Below are positions 26,784 through 43,712 of a DNA stretch of 64,000 nucleotides, in pieces. Within the stretch, counting starts at the first letter, position 1, and each line of letters begins with the position of its first letter. The stretch covers positions 1,984,001-2,048,000 of the forward strand of contig NZ_CP051261.1 in assembly GCF_014236855.1 (NCBI RefSeq). The letters run 5' to 3'. Made by a program: the position numbers and the translations under genes. Source of the stretch: Xanthomonas sp. SI (GTDB lineage: Bacteria; Pseudomonadota; Gammaproteobacteria; Xanthomonadales; Xanthomonadaceae). Under the pieces are notes generated by a model. The model ran no database searches. It was given only the letters and a program-made list of their open reading frames with translations, and had not been told where the DNA came from.

Positions 26784-28964
26784 GTGAAATTCTTCGTCTC
26801 CTGCGCCAAGGGCCTGGAATACCTGCTCGTCGACGAGCTGCTCGCGCTCGGCGTCGCCAAAGCCACCGCCACCGTGTCCGGGGTCAACAGCGAGGGCGAG
26901 CTGCGCGATGCGCAGCGCGCGGTGCTGTGGTCGCGCCTGGCCAGCCGCGTGCTGTGGCCGCTGGACGAATTCGACTGCCCCGACGAGACCGCGCTGTATG
27001 CCGGAGTGGCGGCGTTGCCGTGGCGCGAGCACCTGACCTCGCAGCACACCCTGGCGGTGGACGCGCACGTGTCCGGCACCGCGATCACGCATGCGCGCTA
27101 TGCCGCGCAGCGGGTCAAGGACGCGGTGGTGGACACGCTGCGCGGCGAAGGCCTGGAGCGGCCGTCGGTGGACGTGGAGGATCCGGACCTGCGTCTGAAC
27201 CTGTCGCTGCGCAAGGGCCGCGCCACGCTGTCGGTGGACCTGGGCGGCGGCTCGCTGCACCGGCGCGGCTGGCGCCAGGTGCAGAACGCCGCGCCGCTGA
27301 AGGAGAACCTGGCCGCGGCGGTGCTGCTGCGCGGGCAATGGCCGCAGCTGTATGCGCAGGGCGGCGGCCTGCTGGATCCGATGTGCGGCAGCGGCACGCT
27401 GCTGATCGAAGGCGCGCTGATGGCCGCCGACGTGGCCCCGGGGCTGCTGCGCGGCGATCTGGCCGCCGCGCGCCGTGGCGACGCCGGGCCGCTGCAATTC
27501 AGCGCCGCGCCGAGCCGTTGGCTGGGCTTCGACCAGGAGGCCTGGCGCACCCTGTTGACCGAGGCGCGGCAGCGCGAGGCGGCCGGCCGCGCCGCGTTGC
27601 AGCCGGTGATATACGGCGGCGACATCGATCCGCATGCGATCCGCGCCGCGCGCGAGAACGCACAGGCGGCCGGGGTCGCCGCGGCGATCGTGTTCGAGGT
27701 GCGCGATGTCGCCGACCTGCGTACGCCGGCGCAGGCGCTGGGCACGGTGGTGTGCAATCCGCCGTACGACGAACGCCTGGCCGCCGACACCGCGCTGTAC
27801 CGGCGCCTGGGCGAGGCGCTCAAGCGCGCGGTGCCGCAGTGGCGCGCCAGCCTGCTGTGCGGCAATGCCGACCTGGCCTACGCCACCGGCCTGCGCGCGG
27901 CGAAGAAATACCAGATGTTCAATGGCGCGCTGGAATGCCCGTTGATCGTCTGCGACCCGATCGCGGTGGCGCAGCGCGAGCCGGCCGAGGCGCCGCGCGC
28001 GCTCAGCGACGGCGCGCAGATGGTCGCCAACCGGCTGCGCAAGAACCTGCGCAAGTTCAAGAACTGGCGCGCGCGCGAACGGGTCGGCTGCTTCCGCGCC
28101 TACGACGCCGACCTGCCCGAATACGCGGCGGCGATCGATGTGTACCAGGAAGACGGCGGCCAGGCGCGCACCTATCTGCACGTGCAGGAATACGCCGCGC
28201 CGGAGGAGATTCCCGACGCCGACGTGCGCCGCCGCCGCAACGAGCTGCTGGCCGCCGCGCGCGAGGTATTCGAGGTCCCGGCCGAGCGGGTGGCGCTGAA
28301 GTCGCGCGAGCGCGGCAAGGGCGGCAGCAAGTACGGCCGTTTCGAGCAGCGCGGCGAGTTCCTGGTGGTGCGCGAACACGACGCGCTGCTGCGGGTGAAC
28401 CTGTTCGATTACCTGGACACCGGCCTGTTCCTGGACCACCGCCCGCTGCGCGGGGCGATGGCGCAGCAGGCGCGCGGCAAGCGCTTCCTCAACCTGTTCT
28501 GCTACACCGGCGTGGCCAGCGTGCAGGCCGCCGTGGCCGGCGCCGATTCCACCACCAGCGTGGATCTGTCCGGCACCTACCTGCAGTGGTGCGCCGACAA
28601 CCTGGGCTTCAACGGCAAGGGCGGCGCCCAGCACCGGTTGGTGCAGGCCGACGCGCTGACCTGGCTGGAGGCGGAGAAGAATCGCTACGACGTGATCTTC
28701 TGCGACCCGCCGACCTTCTCCAACTCCGCGCGCGCCGAGGATTTCGATCTGCAGCGCGAGCACGTGCGGCTGCTGCGCGCGGCGGTGGCGCGGCTGATGC
28801 CGGAGGGCGTGCTGTACTTCTCCAACAATTTCCGCCGCTTCAAGCTGGACGAGGACGCGCTGGCCGAATTCGCCTCGTGCGAGGAGATCACCGCGCAGAC
28901 CATCGCGCCGGATTTCGAGCGCAATCCGCGGATTCACCGTGCCTGGCGGTTGCAGCGGCGCTGA
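26784..28964 (+). CDS. rlmKL: Bifunctional 23S rRNA methyltransferase RlmKL
   Basis: The 726-aa protein has an N-terminal THUMP domain, a first methyltransferase domain (RlmL) with [13 protein letters not shown] and catalytic NPPY ([11 protein letters not shown]), and a second Rossmann methyltransferase (RlmK) with [12 protein letters not shown] and DPPTFSNS. It makes m2G2445 and m7G2069 in 23S rRNA. The start is GTG 26784 ([14 protein letters not shown]), which matches family N-termini. The in-frame GTG at 26769 is an alternative. Confidence 0.96.
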   Translation: MKFFVSCAKGLEYLLVDELLALGVAKATATVSGVNSEGELRDAQRAVLWSRLASRVLWPLDEFDCPDETALYAGVAALPWREHLTSQHTLAVDAHVSGTAITHARYAAQRVKDAVVDTLRGEGLERPSVDVEDPDLRLNLSLRKGRATLSVDLGGGSLHRRGWRQVQNAAPLKENLAAAVLLRGQWPQLYAQGGGLLDPMCGSGTLLIEGALMAADVAPGLLRGDLAAARRGDAGPLQFSAAPSRWLGFDQEAWRTLLTEARQREAAGRAALQPVIYGGDIDPHAIRAARENAQAAGVAAAIVFEVRDVADLRTPAQALGTVVCNPPYDERLAADTALYRRLGEALKRAVPQWRASLLCGNADLAYATGLRAAKKYQMFNGALECPLIVCDPIAVAQREPAEAPRALSDGAQMVANRLRKNLRKFKNWRARERVGCFRAYDADLPEYAAAIDVYQEDGGQARTYLHVQEYAAPEEIPDADVRRRRNELLAAAREVFEVPAERVALKSRERGKGGSKYGRFEQRGEFLVVREHDALLRVNLFDYLDTGLFLDHRPLRGAMAQQARGKRFLNLFCYTGVASVQAAVAGADSTTSVDLSGTYLQWCADNLGFNGKGGAQHRLVQADALTWLEAEKNRYDVIFCDPPTFSNSARAEDFDLQREHVRLLRAAVARLMPEGVLYFSNNFRRFKLDEDALAEFASCEEITAQTIAPDFERNPRIHRAWRLQRR

Positions 28965-29013
28965 GGGCGGCGCGCGTCGCAGCGTCTTCGTCTTGTGGTT
29001 GCTGTTGTATGTT

Positions 29014-29079
29014 GTAGGAGCGGCTTCAGCCGCGACAGGCTCTACGGATAGAGCCTGTCGCGGCTGAAGCCGCTCCTAC
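29014..29079. repeat. Inverted REP pair downstream of rlmKL
   Basis: GTAGGAGCGGCTTCAGCCGC starts at 29014, and the reverse complement ends at 29079 with a 20-base spacer. It separates the convergent ends of rlmKL and the HD-GYP gene. Confidence 0.9.
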
Positions 29080-29126
29080 ATTGGTGCGGGCAGCGCGAGC
29101 ATTTGTGCGGACAGCGAGCGTGCGGC

Positions 29127-30170
29127 TCAGCCGTCGCTGTGCTGCACCGAGGCATGCGCGTTGGCGCGGTGCGGCACGTCGTCGCCCGGCTCGCGTTCGC
29201 TCCAGTAGTCCTGGATCTGCAGGATCTGCGGCAGGATCTCGGTGAACAGGCTCACCAGCCGCGGCTCGAACTGGGACCCGGCCTGCTGCTGGAACATCGC
29301 CATCACCTTCGCCAGCGGCCATGGTTCCTTGTACGGGCGCTGCGTGGTCAGCGCATCGAACACATCGGCCAGGGCTACGATCCGCGCCGACTCGGGAATG
29401 CGTTCGCCGGCCAGGCCGGCCGGATAGCCATTGCCGTCCCAGTGCTCGTGGTGGTACAGCGCGACCTCGGCGGCGAGCCGGAACAGCGGCGCGCCGCTGC
29501 GGCTGAGGATGTCGTAGCCGATCTGCGGATGCCGCTTCATCACCGTCCATTCGTCCGCATCCAGCGGCCCCGGCTTCTTCAGGATCGCGTCGGGGATGCC
29601 GATCTTGCCGGTGTCGTGCATCGGCGCGGCCTGCTCGAGCAGCTTGGCGTCCTCGCCCGACCAGCCGGCGGCCACCGCCAGGGCGCGGGCGTAGGCGGCC
29701 ATCCGCCAGATATGGGTGCCGGTGTCCGAGTCGCTGTAGTGGCCGGCCATGCCCAGCATCTGGATCGCGTCGCGATGGCTGCTGGCCAGGCTGGCGGCGC
29801 TGACCAGCGACAGATGGGTGCGCACCCGCGCGCGCAGGATGCTCGGCGAATACGGCTTGGTGATGTAGTCCACGCCGCCGGCCTCGAAGCCGATGCTCTC
29901 GTCGGCGTCCTTGTCCTTGCCGGTGACGAAGATGATCGGGATCGGCGCGGTGCGCGGGTCCTGTTTCAGGGTGCGGGCGATGGTGTAGCCGTCCAGGTCG
30001 GGCAGGTCGACGTCGAGCAGGATCAGCGCCGGGCGGTGCTTGACCACCGCGCGCAGCGCCTCGGCGCCGTTCTTGGCGAAGGTCAGCGCGTAGTCCTCGC
30101 GCAGGATCTGGCGGATCAGCGCCAGGTTGCTGGCTTCGTCGTCTACGCACAGGATGGGGGGCTGGACCAT
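29127..30170 (-). CDS. Response regulator with HD-GYP phosphodiesterase domain
   Basis: The 347-aa protein has a REC domain (residues 5-120; phospho-acceptor Asp in [13 protein letters not shown]) joined to an HD-GYP domain. That domain contains [11 protein letters not shown] (HD pair near residue 185) and the signature [19 protein letters not shown] domains hydrolyse cyclic di-GMP. It resembles RpfG-type regulators but is not part of an rpf locus here. It lies 57 bases after the large hybrid kinase on the same strand, so the kinase probably phosphorylates it. Confidence 0.93.
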   Translation of the reverse strand: MVQPPILCVDDEASNLALIRQILREDYALTFAKNGAEALRAVVKHRPALILLDVDLPDLDGYTIARTLKQDPRTAPIPIIFVTGKDKDADESIGFEAGGVDYITKPYSPSILRARVRTHLSLVSAASLASSHRDAIQMLGMAGHYSDSDTGTHIWRMAAYARALAVAAGWSGEDAKLLEQAAPMHDTGKIGIPDAILKKPGPLDADEWTVMKRHPQIGYDILSRSGAPLFRLAAEVALYHHEHWDGNGYPAGLAGERIPESARIVALADVFDALTTQRPYKEPWPLAKVMAMFQQQAGSQFEPRLVSLFTEILPQILQIQDYWSEREPGDDVPHRANAHASVQHSDG

Positions 30171-30227
30171 CGTCGTTCCTTGTCGGGTGCATCCAACGGC
30201 AGCCGGATTGGATCGGCGCTGCGGATG

Positions 30228-34316
<4,089 letters not shown>

Positions 34317-34496
34317 GCGCCCCTTTCCTTTGGCGAACGCTGGCGATGCAAAGGCATCGGCGTCCCTCCAGTCCGTACGGGATGGCTTTCACGATTGAAG
34401 CGACGGCCCTGCCCCGACCGTGCATCCCACGCTAGCGCGATCGTCTTGGCCGCACCAGCCCCCGCGGCGGATTGCGGGAGCCACCGTCTACGACCT

Positions 34497-35798
34497 TCAT
34501 GGAATCAGCGTGACGGCTGCGTGCAGCGCGACCCCGATCAGGCCGCCGACCAGGGTGCCGTTGAAGCGGATGTACTGCAGGTCGCGGCCGACGCTCAATT
34601 CCAGTTGCTCCACCAGATGGCGTTCGTCCCAGCCTTTCACGGTCTGCGCGATGTGTTCGGTGACGCCGCTGCGCAGGCGCTGGGTCAGCTTCTCCGCGCC
34701 GCCCAGCAGGTGCTGGTTGAGCGCATCGCGCAACGCGCTGTCCTGTGAAAGCGACTCGCCGAGCGCCCCCAGCGAGCGCTGCAAATGCTGCACCAGCACA
34801 CCGTCGCTGCGCGACAGGTCCTCGCGCAGGCTGGCGTGGATCTGGTCCCACAGGCCTTGCACGTAGTCCTGCACGCCGGGATGCTCGATCAGCCGCTGCT
34901 TCATCGCCTGCAGCTTGTCGGCGGTGGCCGGGTCGCTGCGCAGGCGTTGCACGTAGCCGCCGAGCCAGCGCTCGTAGTCCTGGCGCAGCGGGTGCTGCGG
35001 TTGCGACAGCACGTCCTGCAGTTCGTCCAGCAGCGCATGCGCCAGGCGCTCGGCCAGGGTGTCGGCGATGCCTTCCACCGGCTTGACCCATTCCACCGTG
35101 CCGACCAGCTTGGGCCATTCGCGGCGCGCGTACTTGACGATCATCGCCGACACGCGCTGCTTCACCGTCGCATCGTCCAGGTGCCGGCCGAGCCGGGTCA
35201 GCGCTTCGTCGAGCAGGGCCTGGTGGCGGCCATCGGCGGTGAGCAGGCCGAGGATCTCGCCGGCGGTGGCGGCGGCGTTCCATTCGCGCAGGCGCGCCAC
35301 CACGAAGCCATGGATGCGGCGCCGCACCGCGGCCTCGTCGAGCAGGTCCAGCGCCTGCAGCGCCCAGCCGCGCGCCAGGTCGGCCAGCTTGCCGGCCTGC
35401 GCGGGTTCGGCCAGCCACTGGCCCAGCCGCTTGGCCGGATCGAATGCGCTGAGCTTGGCCAGCAGCGCCGCCGGTTCCAGGAAATGGTCGCGCACGAACA
35501 CCGCCAGGCTGTCGGCGATGCGCGCCTTGCCGTGCGGGATGATCGCGGTGTGCGGGATCGGCAGCCCCAGCGGATGGCGGAACAGCGCCACCACCGCGAA
35601 CCAGTCGGCCAGCGCGCCGACCGTGGCGGCCTCGCAGAACGCGCCGATCCAGGCCCAGGCGCCGTGCATGCCCATGACGTGGCTGAGCAGGAAGCCGGCC
35701 AGCATCGCCAGCAACAACAGCGCGGCCAGCAGTTTCATGCGCCGCAGCTGCGCGCGGCGCGGATCGGGCGGCATCGACGGGTCGGAAGAAACGCTCAT
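34497..35798 (-). CDS. DUF445 membrane protein
   Basis: The 433-aa protein has two N-terminal hydrophobic segments (residues 21-60, LAALLLLAMLAGFLLSHV) and a DUF445 motif ATVGALADWFAVVALFRHP. A long helical region with repeated coiled-coil character follows, then a hydrophobic C-terminus (GGLIGVALHAAVTLIP). DUF445 proteins (YjiN-like) are inner-membrane proteins of unknown function. Transcribed alone, with 180 bases before the kinase gene in which I see nothing else. Confidence 0.85.
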   Translation of the reverse strand: MSVSSDPSMPPDPRRAQLRRMKLLAALLLLAMLAGFLLSHVMGMHGAWAWIGAFCEAATVGALADWFAVVALFRHPLGLPIPHTAIIPHGKARIADSLAVFVRDHFLEPAALLAKLSAFDPAKRLGQWLAEPAQAGKLADLARGWALQALDLLDEAAVRRRIHGFVVARLREWNAAATAGEILGLLTADGRHQALLDEALTRLGRHLDDATVKQRVSAMIVKYARREWPKLVGTVEWVKPVEGIADTLAERLAHALLDELQDVLSQPQHPLRQDYERWLGGYVQRLRSDPATADKLQAMKQRLIEHPGVQDYVQGLWDQIHASLREDLSRSDGVLVQHLQRSLGALGESLSQDSALRDALNQHLLGGAEKLTQRLRSGVTEHIAQTVKGWDERHLVEQLELSVGRDLQYIRFNGTLVGGLIGVALHAAVTLIP

Positions 35799-35935
35799 GG
35801 CGCCCAGTGTACGCAGCGCCGGGTTAGAGGGATTTCATCGTGCGGGCGAGGGTGGCTGCGTGTCGCGTGGCGAGTACGTACGAACGATTGTCATCGATGT
35901 GCGTGGCCTCTCCGTGGCAGGCGGGCGGCGTACCT

Positions 35936-36002
35936 GTGGGAGGGACTTCAGTCCCGACGCGGTATCGCCGGAAAGCCTCGGGACGGAAGTTCCTCCTGCA
36001 GG
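35936..36002. repeat. REP pair with GGGAC stem variant
   Basis: GTGGGAGGGACTTCAGTCCC starts at 35936. A degenerate inverted copy (TCGGGACGGAAGTTCCTCCTG) follows at about 35980-36000. The stem bases have changed on both sides relative to the GCGGC type, keeping pairing. Confidence 0.8.
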
Positions 36003-36042
36003 CGCCACGCATCGGAGCGATGCGTGACGGGCCGGTGCCGGA

Positions 36043-36906
36043 TCACTCCTGCAACTGCGCGCGCAACGCCGCGACTTCCTCGCGCAGCGTCCGGTTCTCG
36101 GCGTCGAGCTCGGCCACGCGCTGGCGCAGTGCGGCCAGTTCGGTGTCGCCGCGCATGGTGTCGCCATCGCCGTCCTGCTCGGTGGCCGTTGTGTCGCGCG
36201 GTTTGCGTTTGGATTCGCGGGCGCGCTTGGCCGCCTGCTTGAGTTCGTCCTTGCCGGCGATCGCCGCAGCGCGCTGTTCGTCCTCGGGCAGGCTGGCCAC
36301 CGCGGCGGCGGCGTTGATCGAGATCGTGCCGGATTTCACCGCTTCCACCACTTCGGCGGTGGCCTGCTTCTGGATCTTCTCGATCTGCAGCACCTGGCTG
36401 TTGCTGAGCCGTGCGGCCCGTGCCAGGTCGGCGCGGCTCAGCGGTGCCGGCATCGCCTCGACGCTCGCGCCGTCCGCGCCGGCCGGCGCATCGGCCCAGG
36501 GCGCGGCATCGTCGTGAGCATCGCCCGGTGCGGCATCGGCGCCGTCGGCGGACTCCGCGGGCGGGGCGGCGGCGCGGCTGCGGCGCTCGGCCAGGATCTC
36601 GCGCTTGCGCAGCGCCAACACGCCGCGCTGGAAATCGGACACGCTGCGCCGGCCCAGGTGCTGGTCGATCATCCACAGGTGCACGTCCTGCAGCGACTGG
36701 AAACGGGTGTTCTGCACGGTCTGGAACGGCAGCCCGTGCTTCTGGCAGATGCCGTAGCGGTTGTGCCCGTCGACCAGGATCTCGCCCCACAGCACCAGCG
36801 CATCGCGGCAGCCTTCGGCGAGCAGGCTGCGCTCCAGCGCCGCGTATTCGTCGGCGGTGAGTGGATCGATGTAGGCCTTGAGATCTTCTTTGACGACGAT
36901 GTTCAT
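36043..36906 (-). CDS. Solitary ParB-like protein with C-terminal coiled coil
   Basis: The 287-aa protein has an N-terminal ParB/sulfiredoxin-like fold (LWGEILVDGHNRYGICQKHGLPF), a central Ala/Asp-rich linker (residues 110-160) and a helical segment resembling a DNA-binding HTH (LSRADLARAARLSNSQVLQIEK). It ends in a leucine-heptad coiled coil at about 255-287. It is often annotated as plasmid partition-related, but no parA or plasmid gene is near. It may regulate transcription or DNA organisation. ATG 36906 gives the expected family start; the frame's upstream 12 residues are probably untranslated. Confidence 0.75.
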   Translation of the reverse strand: MNIVVKEDLKAYIDPLTADEYAALERSLLAEGCRDALVLWGEILVDGHNRYGICQKHGLPFQTVQNTRFQSLQDVHLWMIDQHLGRRSVSDFQRGVLALRKREILAERRSRAAAPPAESADGADAAPGDAHDDAAPWADAPAGADGASVEAMPAPLSRADLARAARLSNSQVLQIEKIQKQATAEVVEAVKSGTISINAAAAVASLPEDEQRAAAIAGKDELKQAAKRARESKRKPRDTTATEQDGDGDTMRGDTELAALRQRVAELDAENRTLREEVAALRAQLQE

Positions 36907-37064
36907 CGGGGGCGTGGCACGGTGTTGCGAGGGGGCCGGCATTGTAGAGACTTGCGTGCGGTCGCGCCTGGCAGCATGCGTCGTTGACGCTGTCTCGGAG
37001 CGGGCACAGAATCCGCACGGCTTGGCGATCGGGGGATCGCGGCCCGGCCGATGGAGGCGCGACG

Positions 37065-37394
37065 ATGATCTTGTGGGGATGGGGCGAGCGCAACGTCGCC
37101 TGCGGCGTGGAAGAACGCGAGTTCTGCAAGAACTGCGACCAGGAGCAGGCGTTCGCGATGCGCCTGCACTACGCGTATGGGCACTTCTACCATCTGTTCG
37201 GCTGGGTGCGCGAAAAGCAGTACCAGTTGGTGTGTCCGGTGTGCTGCCACGGCTGGCTGCTGAACCAGGCCAGCGCCGAGAGCAAGCTGCAGGCCGTGCC
37301 GATCCCGTTCCACCAGCGCTGGGGATGGCTGGTGATGCTGGTGCTGGCGGTGCTGATCGCCGCGGCGGTGCTGCTGCACGGGAGCGGCGCCTAG
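37065..37394 (+). CDS. Small zinc-ribbon protein with C-terminal membrane anchor
   Basis: The 109-aa protein has two CxxC pairs (CKNC near residue 20 and CPVC near residue 60) that should form a zinc ribbon, and a C-terminal TM segment (LVMLVLAVLIAAAVLLH). GGAGG lies 7 bases before the ATG. I do not know the family. A tail-anchored zinc-ribbon protein could be a regulatory or scaffold factor, but nothing in the context says so. It is divergent from the ParB-like gene. Confidence 0.7.
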   Translation: MILWGWGERNVACGVEEREFCKNCDQEQAFAMRLHYAYGHFYHLFGWVREKQYQLVCPVCCHGWLLNQASAESKLQAVPIPFHQRWGWLVMLVLAVLIAAAVLLHGSGA

Positions 37395-37470
37395 CGGCCG
37401 CACCAGGCTGCCGTCGTCAACGCCGCGCCAGTTCTGCTGTAATGCGCGGCCCTGCCGCCGACACGTCGCC

Positions 37471-37866
37471 ATGCCCGTTTCCGCAACCGGACGCCGCCGC
37501 CTGTGGTTGAGCGCTGCCATCGTGGCGACGATCGCCGCCGGATTGGCGTCGCGGCAGTTCCCATGGTTGCTGCCGTCGTGGCTGGGCAAGTTTCCCGGCG
37601 ATGCGCTGTGGGCGCTGATGGTCTACCTCGGCCTGGCGTGGCTCGCGCCCAGCGCGCGGCCGCTGCGGGTGGCGACCGTGGCATTGGCTGTGTGCTGGCT
37701 GGTGGAAGCGTCGCAGCTGTACCGCACGCCGTGGCTCGACGCGCTGCGCGCCACCACGCTCGGGCACCTGGCCTTGGGTTCCACGTTCGTGTGGCTGGAC
37801 CTGCTCGCCTACGCGGTGGGCGTGGCCGCCGGCGCGGCGCTGGACCGGTGTTGCGCGCGCCGATGA
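37471..37866 (+). CDS. DUF2809 membrane protein
   Basis: The 131-aa integral membrane protein has four predicted helices and the DUF2809 pattern SRQFPWLLPSWLGKFPGDALW, with VEASQLYRTPWLDALRATTLGHL. Function is unknown; homologues sit in many genera and are named YjgA-like or simply hypothetical. It follows the zinc-ribbon gene by 76 bases and overlaps the start of the damaged reading frame after it by four bases. Confidence 0.85.
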   Translation: MPVSATGRRRLWLSAAIVATIAAGLASRQFPWLLPSWLGKFPGDALWALMVYLGLAWLAPSARPLRVATVALAVCWLVEASQLYRTPWLDALRATTLGHLALGSTFVWLDLLAYAVGVAAGAALDRCCARR

Positions 37867-38107
37867 ACGCGGTCCAGGATCCGAGGAAAACCATCACCGA
37901 CGTCCTGGCCGCCGGCTTCGCGACCCATGGTTCGCGTTGAAGCGCGGCCGTTCGTTCGAGAAAAGCGGTGCAGACGGCCCGCTGTATCGCTGCAACGTCA
38001 GCGCCAGGGACGGGGACCGGGAACTGGCGGAGAAATATGCGTATCTGCAGCGGCGCGTCGCGGACCGCAAGGAACTCGCGCTGTTCTGCAAGTGCCTGAA
38101 CCTCTAA
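37863..38107 (+). pseudogene. Frameshifted small hypothetical gene
   Basis: ATG 37863 (overlapping the DUF2809 stop, ATGA) opens a 25-residue frame that ends at TGA 37938-37940. A different frame (TGG at 37928) continues without a stop to TAA 38105-38107 and encodes WFALKRGRSFEKSGADGPLY and so on, which looks like real protein (DGPLYRCNVSARDG, LAEKYAYLQRR, LFCKCLNL). Joining them would give about an 80-aa protein, so a one- or two-base indel near 37905-37927 probably broke the gene, unless translation starts at TTG 37937. Not recognised. Confidence 0.5.
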
Positions 38108-38153
38108 GCGCGATCAGGAAGGCCGCTGCGCCAACGCGAAGCGGCCGCAGCGC

Positions 38154-38468
38154 TCAGTCGACCACTACTTCGCTGATCTGCATCACCGGGGTCAGGTCGG
38201 TGTAGTTCTTGATGTCGCCAAGGATCTCGTCGGCATGCGGGCCGAAGCCGGCCTGGAACGCTTCCACCGAGTCGCTGAAGATGTGGCACATGCCGATATA
38301 GGTCGGGTCGCTGCCGGGGGCGCCGCCGGACAGGCCCTTGTCCACGGTGTAGCGCTTGCAGGCCGCGCCCATGCGCGCCTGCAGCAGCGGCATGTGCGTG
38401 TCGCGGTAGTAGGCGTGGTCGAAACGGGCGCCTGGCGTATACGGGTACATCACGCTGACCTTGATCAT
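38154..38468 (-). CDS. EthD-like small protein
   Basis: The 104-aa protein has the EthD-type ferredoxin-like fold pattern: start MIKVSVMYPYTPGARFDHAY, the RDTHMPLLQARMG helix, and C-terminal IKNYTDLTPVMQISEVVV. EthD family members form dimeric alpha-beta barrels and often assist degradation of ethers or other organics. This one is probably a general member without catalytic assignment. It stands alone; the 435 bases from 38469 to 38903 hold no gene that I can support. Confidence 0.85.
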   Translation of the reverse strand: MIKVSVMYPYTPGARFDHAYYRDTHMPLLQARMGAACKRYTVDKGLSGGAPGSDPTYIGMCHIFSDSVEAFQAGFGPHADEILGDIKNYTDLTPVMQISEVVVD

Positions 38469-38903
38469 GGAGCGACTCCTGTGGCTGCGGCGGTAGGGTG
38501 TGCATGCTGCGTAAGTCGCATCAGGCTACACCCTCGCGCTGCTACGCCCGTGCTGCGCTGCGGCGGCAACGCGCTGCTGGAAGATTTGCCGCCTCGGCAG
38601 TGCACCGTTACCGCGCCCTCGCGTGTGGGCGGCTCATGCCCGAATGGATGCCCCGGGACCCCGCTGCCGGGCCACATCGGCGTTGATCAGCAAAGACAGA
38701 GTGTCCCCATCACCGGTCCATCTCCGCCTCATGGCCAGGAGTTTCGGCAATGCCCCGGCGCTGCGACCACTTGGTCCTGCGGTCTGCCTCGACCATCGCA
38801 TGTGTGCCGTGTCGTCTTGCGGCTGCGCGTCGTCGAAGCGAAGAGTCGCGCGAAATTTCGTGCCGGATCGAATCTGGCCAAGACGCAGCGCTGGCCCGAA
38901 TGG

Positions 38904-39266
38904 TCAGGTGGTGGCGTAGCCGAACGAACCGATGTGTCTCACCGAGGCGCCAGCGGGATGGTGCGGCTGGTTTGGCGCAAACACGCAGATCGCCGCATCC
39001 GCCACGATGCTGCCATCCACTTCGTGCCGCCATTGATCCCAGTACGAAGCGTCGGACAGCAATTCGTTCAATCCTTCCGGACTTCCCGATGCGGCAACGA
39101 CCGCCTCGATGCAAGCGGGTTCGCAACGGCTCATCAGCCCGATCTCGCGCATGAATGGCGACGCTACGCCGTCGCCATCCTCGGTATAGGTCCGATCGAT
39201 GTAGCCTCGCAATTCTTCCATGGTGGCGAATCTGCCACTGGATACGAAGACGTGAACGATGGGCAT
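38904..39266 (-). CDS. Imm22-like immunity protein (orphan)
   Basis: The 120-aa product resembles Imm22 immunity proteins: an N-terminal VHVFVSSGRFATMEELRGYI segment, YTEDGDGVASPFMREIGLM, CIEAVV, a middle acidic helix and a C-terminal Gly/Phe-Tyr motif (RHIGSFGYAT). Imm22 proteins protect against toxin domains of polymorphic toxin systems. No toxin gene is nearby, so it is an orphan. ATG 39266 is chosen; a GTG at 39305 would extend it by 13 residues. The family call is from memory of the pattern. Confidence 0.5.
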   Translation of the reverse strand: MPIVHVFVSSGRFATMEELRGYIDRTYTEDGDGVASPFMREIGLMSRCEPACIEAVVAASGSPEGLNELLSDASYWDQWRHEVDGSIVADAAICVFAPNQPHHPAGASVRHIGSFGYATT

Positions 39267-39417
39267 AGGGGCAATTTGCCGTGCGAACGAATCCGACCGT
39301 ATCACGAGGCGCAGCCATCTGGCAGGGGAACGCGCTCGGTGATTCCGTCATGGCGTTCGTCGATGATTCCGGCACCTTCAACGCGAATAAAAAAGTTCTT
39401 CGGCGTGGGGTGCGCTG

Positions 39418-40914
<1,497 letters not shown>

Positions 40915-40939
40915 GGTCGGTGTTCCTCGAAGGAAAAGC

Positions 40940-42052
40940 TCAGCCCAGCGCATCCAGCGGCCGCACGAAATCCTCGCCCAGCGCGTGCGCCACTGCGCGG
41001 TGGGTGAGCTTGCCGGCGTGCACGTTGAGGCCGTTGCGCAGGTCCTGGTCGTCGCGTAGCGCCTGCAGGCCGTGTTCGGCCAGCTGCAGCACGAACGGCA
41101 AGGTGGCGTTGGTCAGGGCGAAGGTGGAGGTGCGCGCCACGCCGCCGGGCATGTTGGCCACGCAATAGTGGACGATGCCGTCGACCTCGTAGGTCGGTTG
41201 CTGGTGGGTGGTGGCATGGCTGGTCTCGAAGCAGCCGCCCTGGTCGATCGCCACGTCCACCAGCACCGAGCCCGGCCGCAGCAACACCAGCTGCGCGCGC
41301 GACACCAGCTTGGGCGCGGCGGCGCCGGGGATCAGCACCGCGCCGATCACCAGGTCGGTGTGCGGCAGGCATTGCTCGATCGCGTCGCGGGTGGAGTACA
41401 GCGTGGTCAGCTGGTGGCCGTACAGTTCGTCCAGGTACTTGAGCCGTTCCAGCGAACGGTCCAGCACCGTCACCCGCGCATGCAGGCCCATCGCCATGCG
41501 CGCGGCGTTGATGCCGACCACGCCGCCGCCGATCACCAGCACTTCGGCCGGCTTGACCCCGGGCACGCCGCCGAGCAGCACGCCGGAGCCGCCTTGCGCC
41601 TTTTCCAGCGCGTGCGCGCCGGCCTGGATCGCCATGCGCCCAGCGACCTCGCTCATCGGCGCCAGCAACGGCAAGCCGCCGTTGCCGTCGGTGACGGTCT
41701 CGTAGGCGATCGCGGTGCAGCCGGAGCGCAGCAGCGCGCTGGCCTGGGTCGGGTCCGGCGCCAGGTGCAGATAGGTGAACAGCAATTGCCCCGGGCGCAG
41801 CAGCGCGCATTCGTCCGGTTGCGGTTCCTTGACCTTGACGATCATGTCGGCCTGCGCGAACACGCTGGCCGCGTCGTCGGCCAGGCGCGCGCCGGCCCGT
41901 TCGTAGTCGGCATCGGTCAGGCCGATGGCCTGGCCGCCGTCGCGCTGCACCAGCACCTGGTGCCCGTGCAGCACCAGTTCGCGGACCCCGGCCGGGGTCA
42001 GCCCGATCCGGTATTCGTGGTTCTTGATCTCTTTCGGGACGCCGACCAGCAT
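40940..42052 (-). CDS. ald: Alanine dehydrogenase
   Basis: The 370-aa protein matches Ald, with N-terminal [20 protein letters not shown], lysine/histidine catalytic region in [12 protein letters not shown], Rossmann motif [15 protein letters not shown] and C-terminal [20 protein letters not shown]. It oxidatively deaminates L-alanine to pyruvate and ammonia with NAD. A GGAG lies eight bases before the ATG at 42052; the upstream ATG at 42070 lacks one. Downstream of the omega-aminotransferase, it would regenerate pyruvate from the alanine made there. Confidence 0.96.
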   Translation of the reverse strand: MLVGVPKEIKNHEYRIGLTPAGVRELVLHGHQVLVQRDGGQAIGLTDADYERAGARLADDAASVFAQADMIVKVKEPQPDECALLRPGQLLFTYLHLAPDPTQASALLRSGCTAIAYETVTDGNGGLPLLAPMSEVAGRMAIQAGAHALEKAQGGSGVLLGGVPGVKPAEVLVIGGGVVGINAARMAMGLHARVTVLDRSLERLKYLDELYGHQLTTLYSTRDAIEQCLPHTDLVIGAVLIPGAAAPKLVSRAQLVLLRPGSVLVDVAIDQGGCFETSHATTHQQPTYEVDGIVHYCVANMPGGVARTSTFALTNATLPFVLQLAEHGLQALRDDQDLRNGLNVHAGKLTHRAVAHALGEDFVRPLDALG

Positions 42053-42116
42053 GAGCGGTTCTCCAGGCATGCGGCGCGCGTGGGGAGCGCGGAGCGGGTT
42101 GGGGTGAGGGCGGGGA

Positions 42117-43493
<1,377 letters not shown>

Positions 43494-43512
43494 CACAGGC
43501 TCCACGGGCGAG

Positions 43513-43534
43513 AGGTGTTGAAAAAACTTTACAC
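43513..43534 (-). promoter_or_regulatory. Bipartite operator-like motif before the aminotransferase
   Basis: On the minus strand GTGTAAAGT is followed after five T by CAACACC. The same two blocks, in the same order and at a similar distance to the start codon, occur in front of the divergent XRE-cupin gene. The 9-base block lies 33-41 bases before the ATG at 43493. It could be the regulator's operator. Found by eye. Confidence 0.55.
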
Positions 43535-43712
43535 CAACCGGGCGCGTGGCGGCGGGCGGGCCTCCGCCGCCGCGGCGCCGGCGCATCCAAGGCCGTGTCG
43601 CTGCCCGCTGCACGGCGCACGGCAGCATGAAACGGCGCCACGACAGGCCCGTACAGGCGCGCATGCCGGCAGCCGCGCGCGGCGACCAGCAAATTGACCG
43701 CGAGGGCCGGCT

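Noticed and set aside
38469..38903. Open frames between the EthD-like and Imm22-like genes
   Set aside because: No frame has both a plausible start and protein-like composition. A toxin remnant could not be confirmed by eye.
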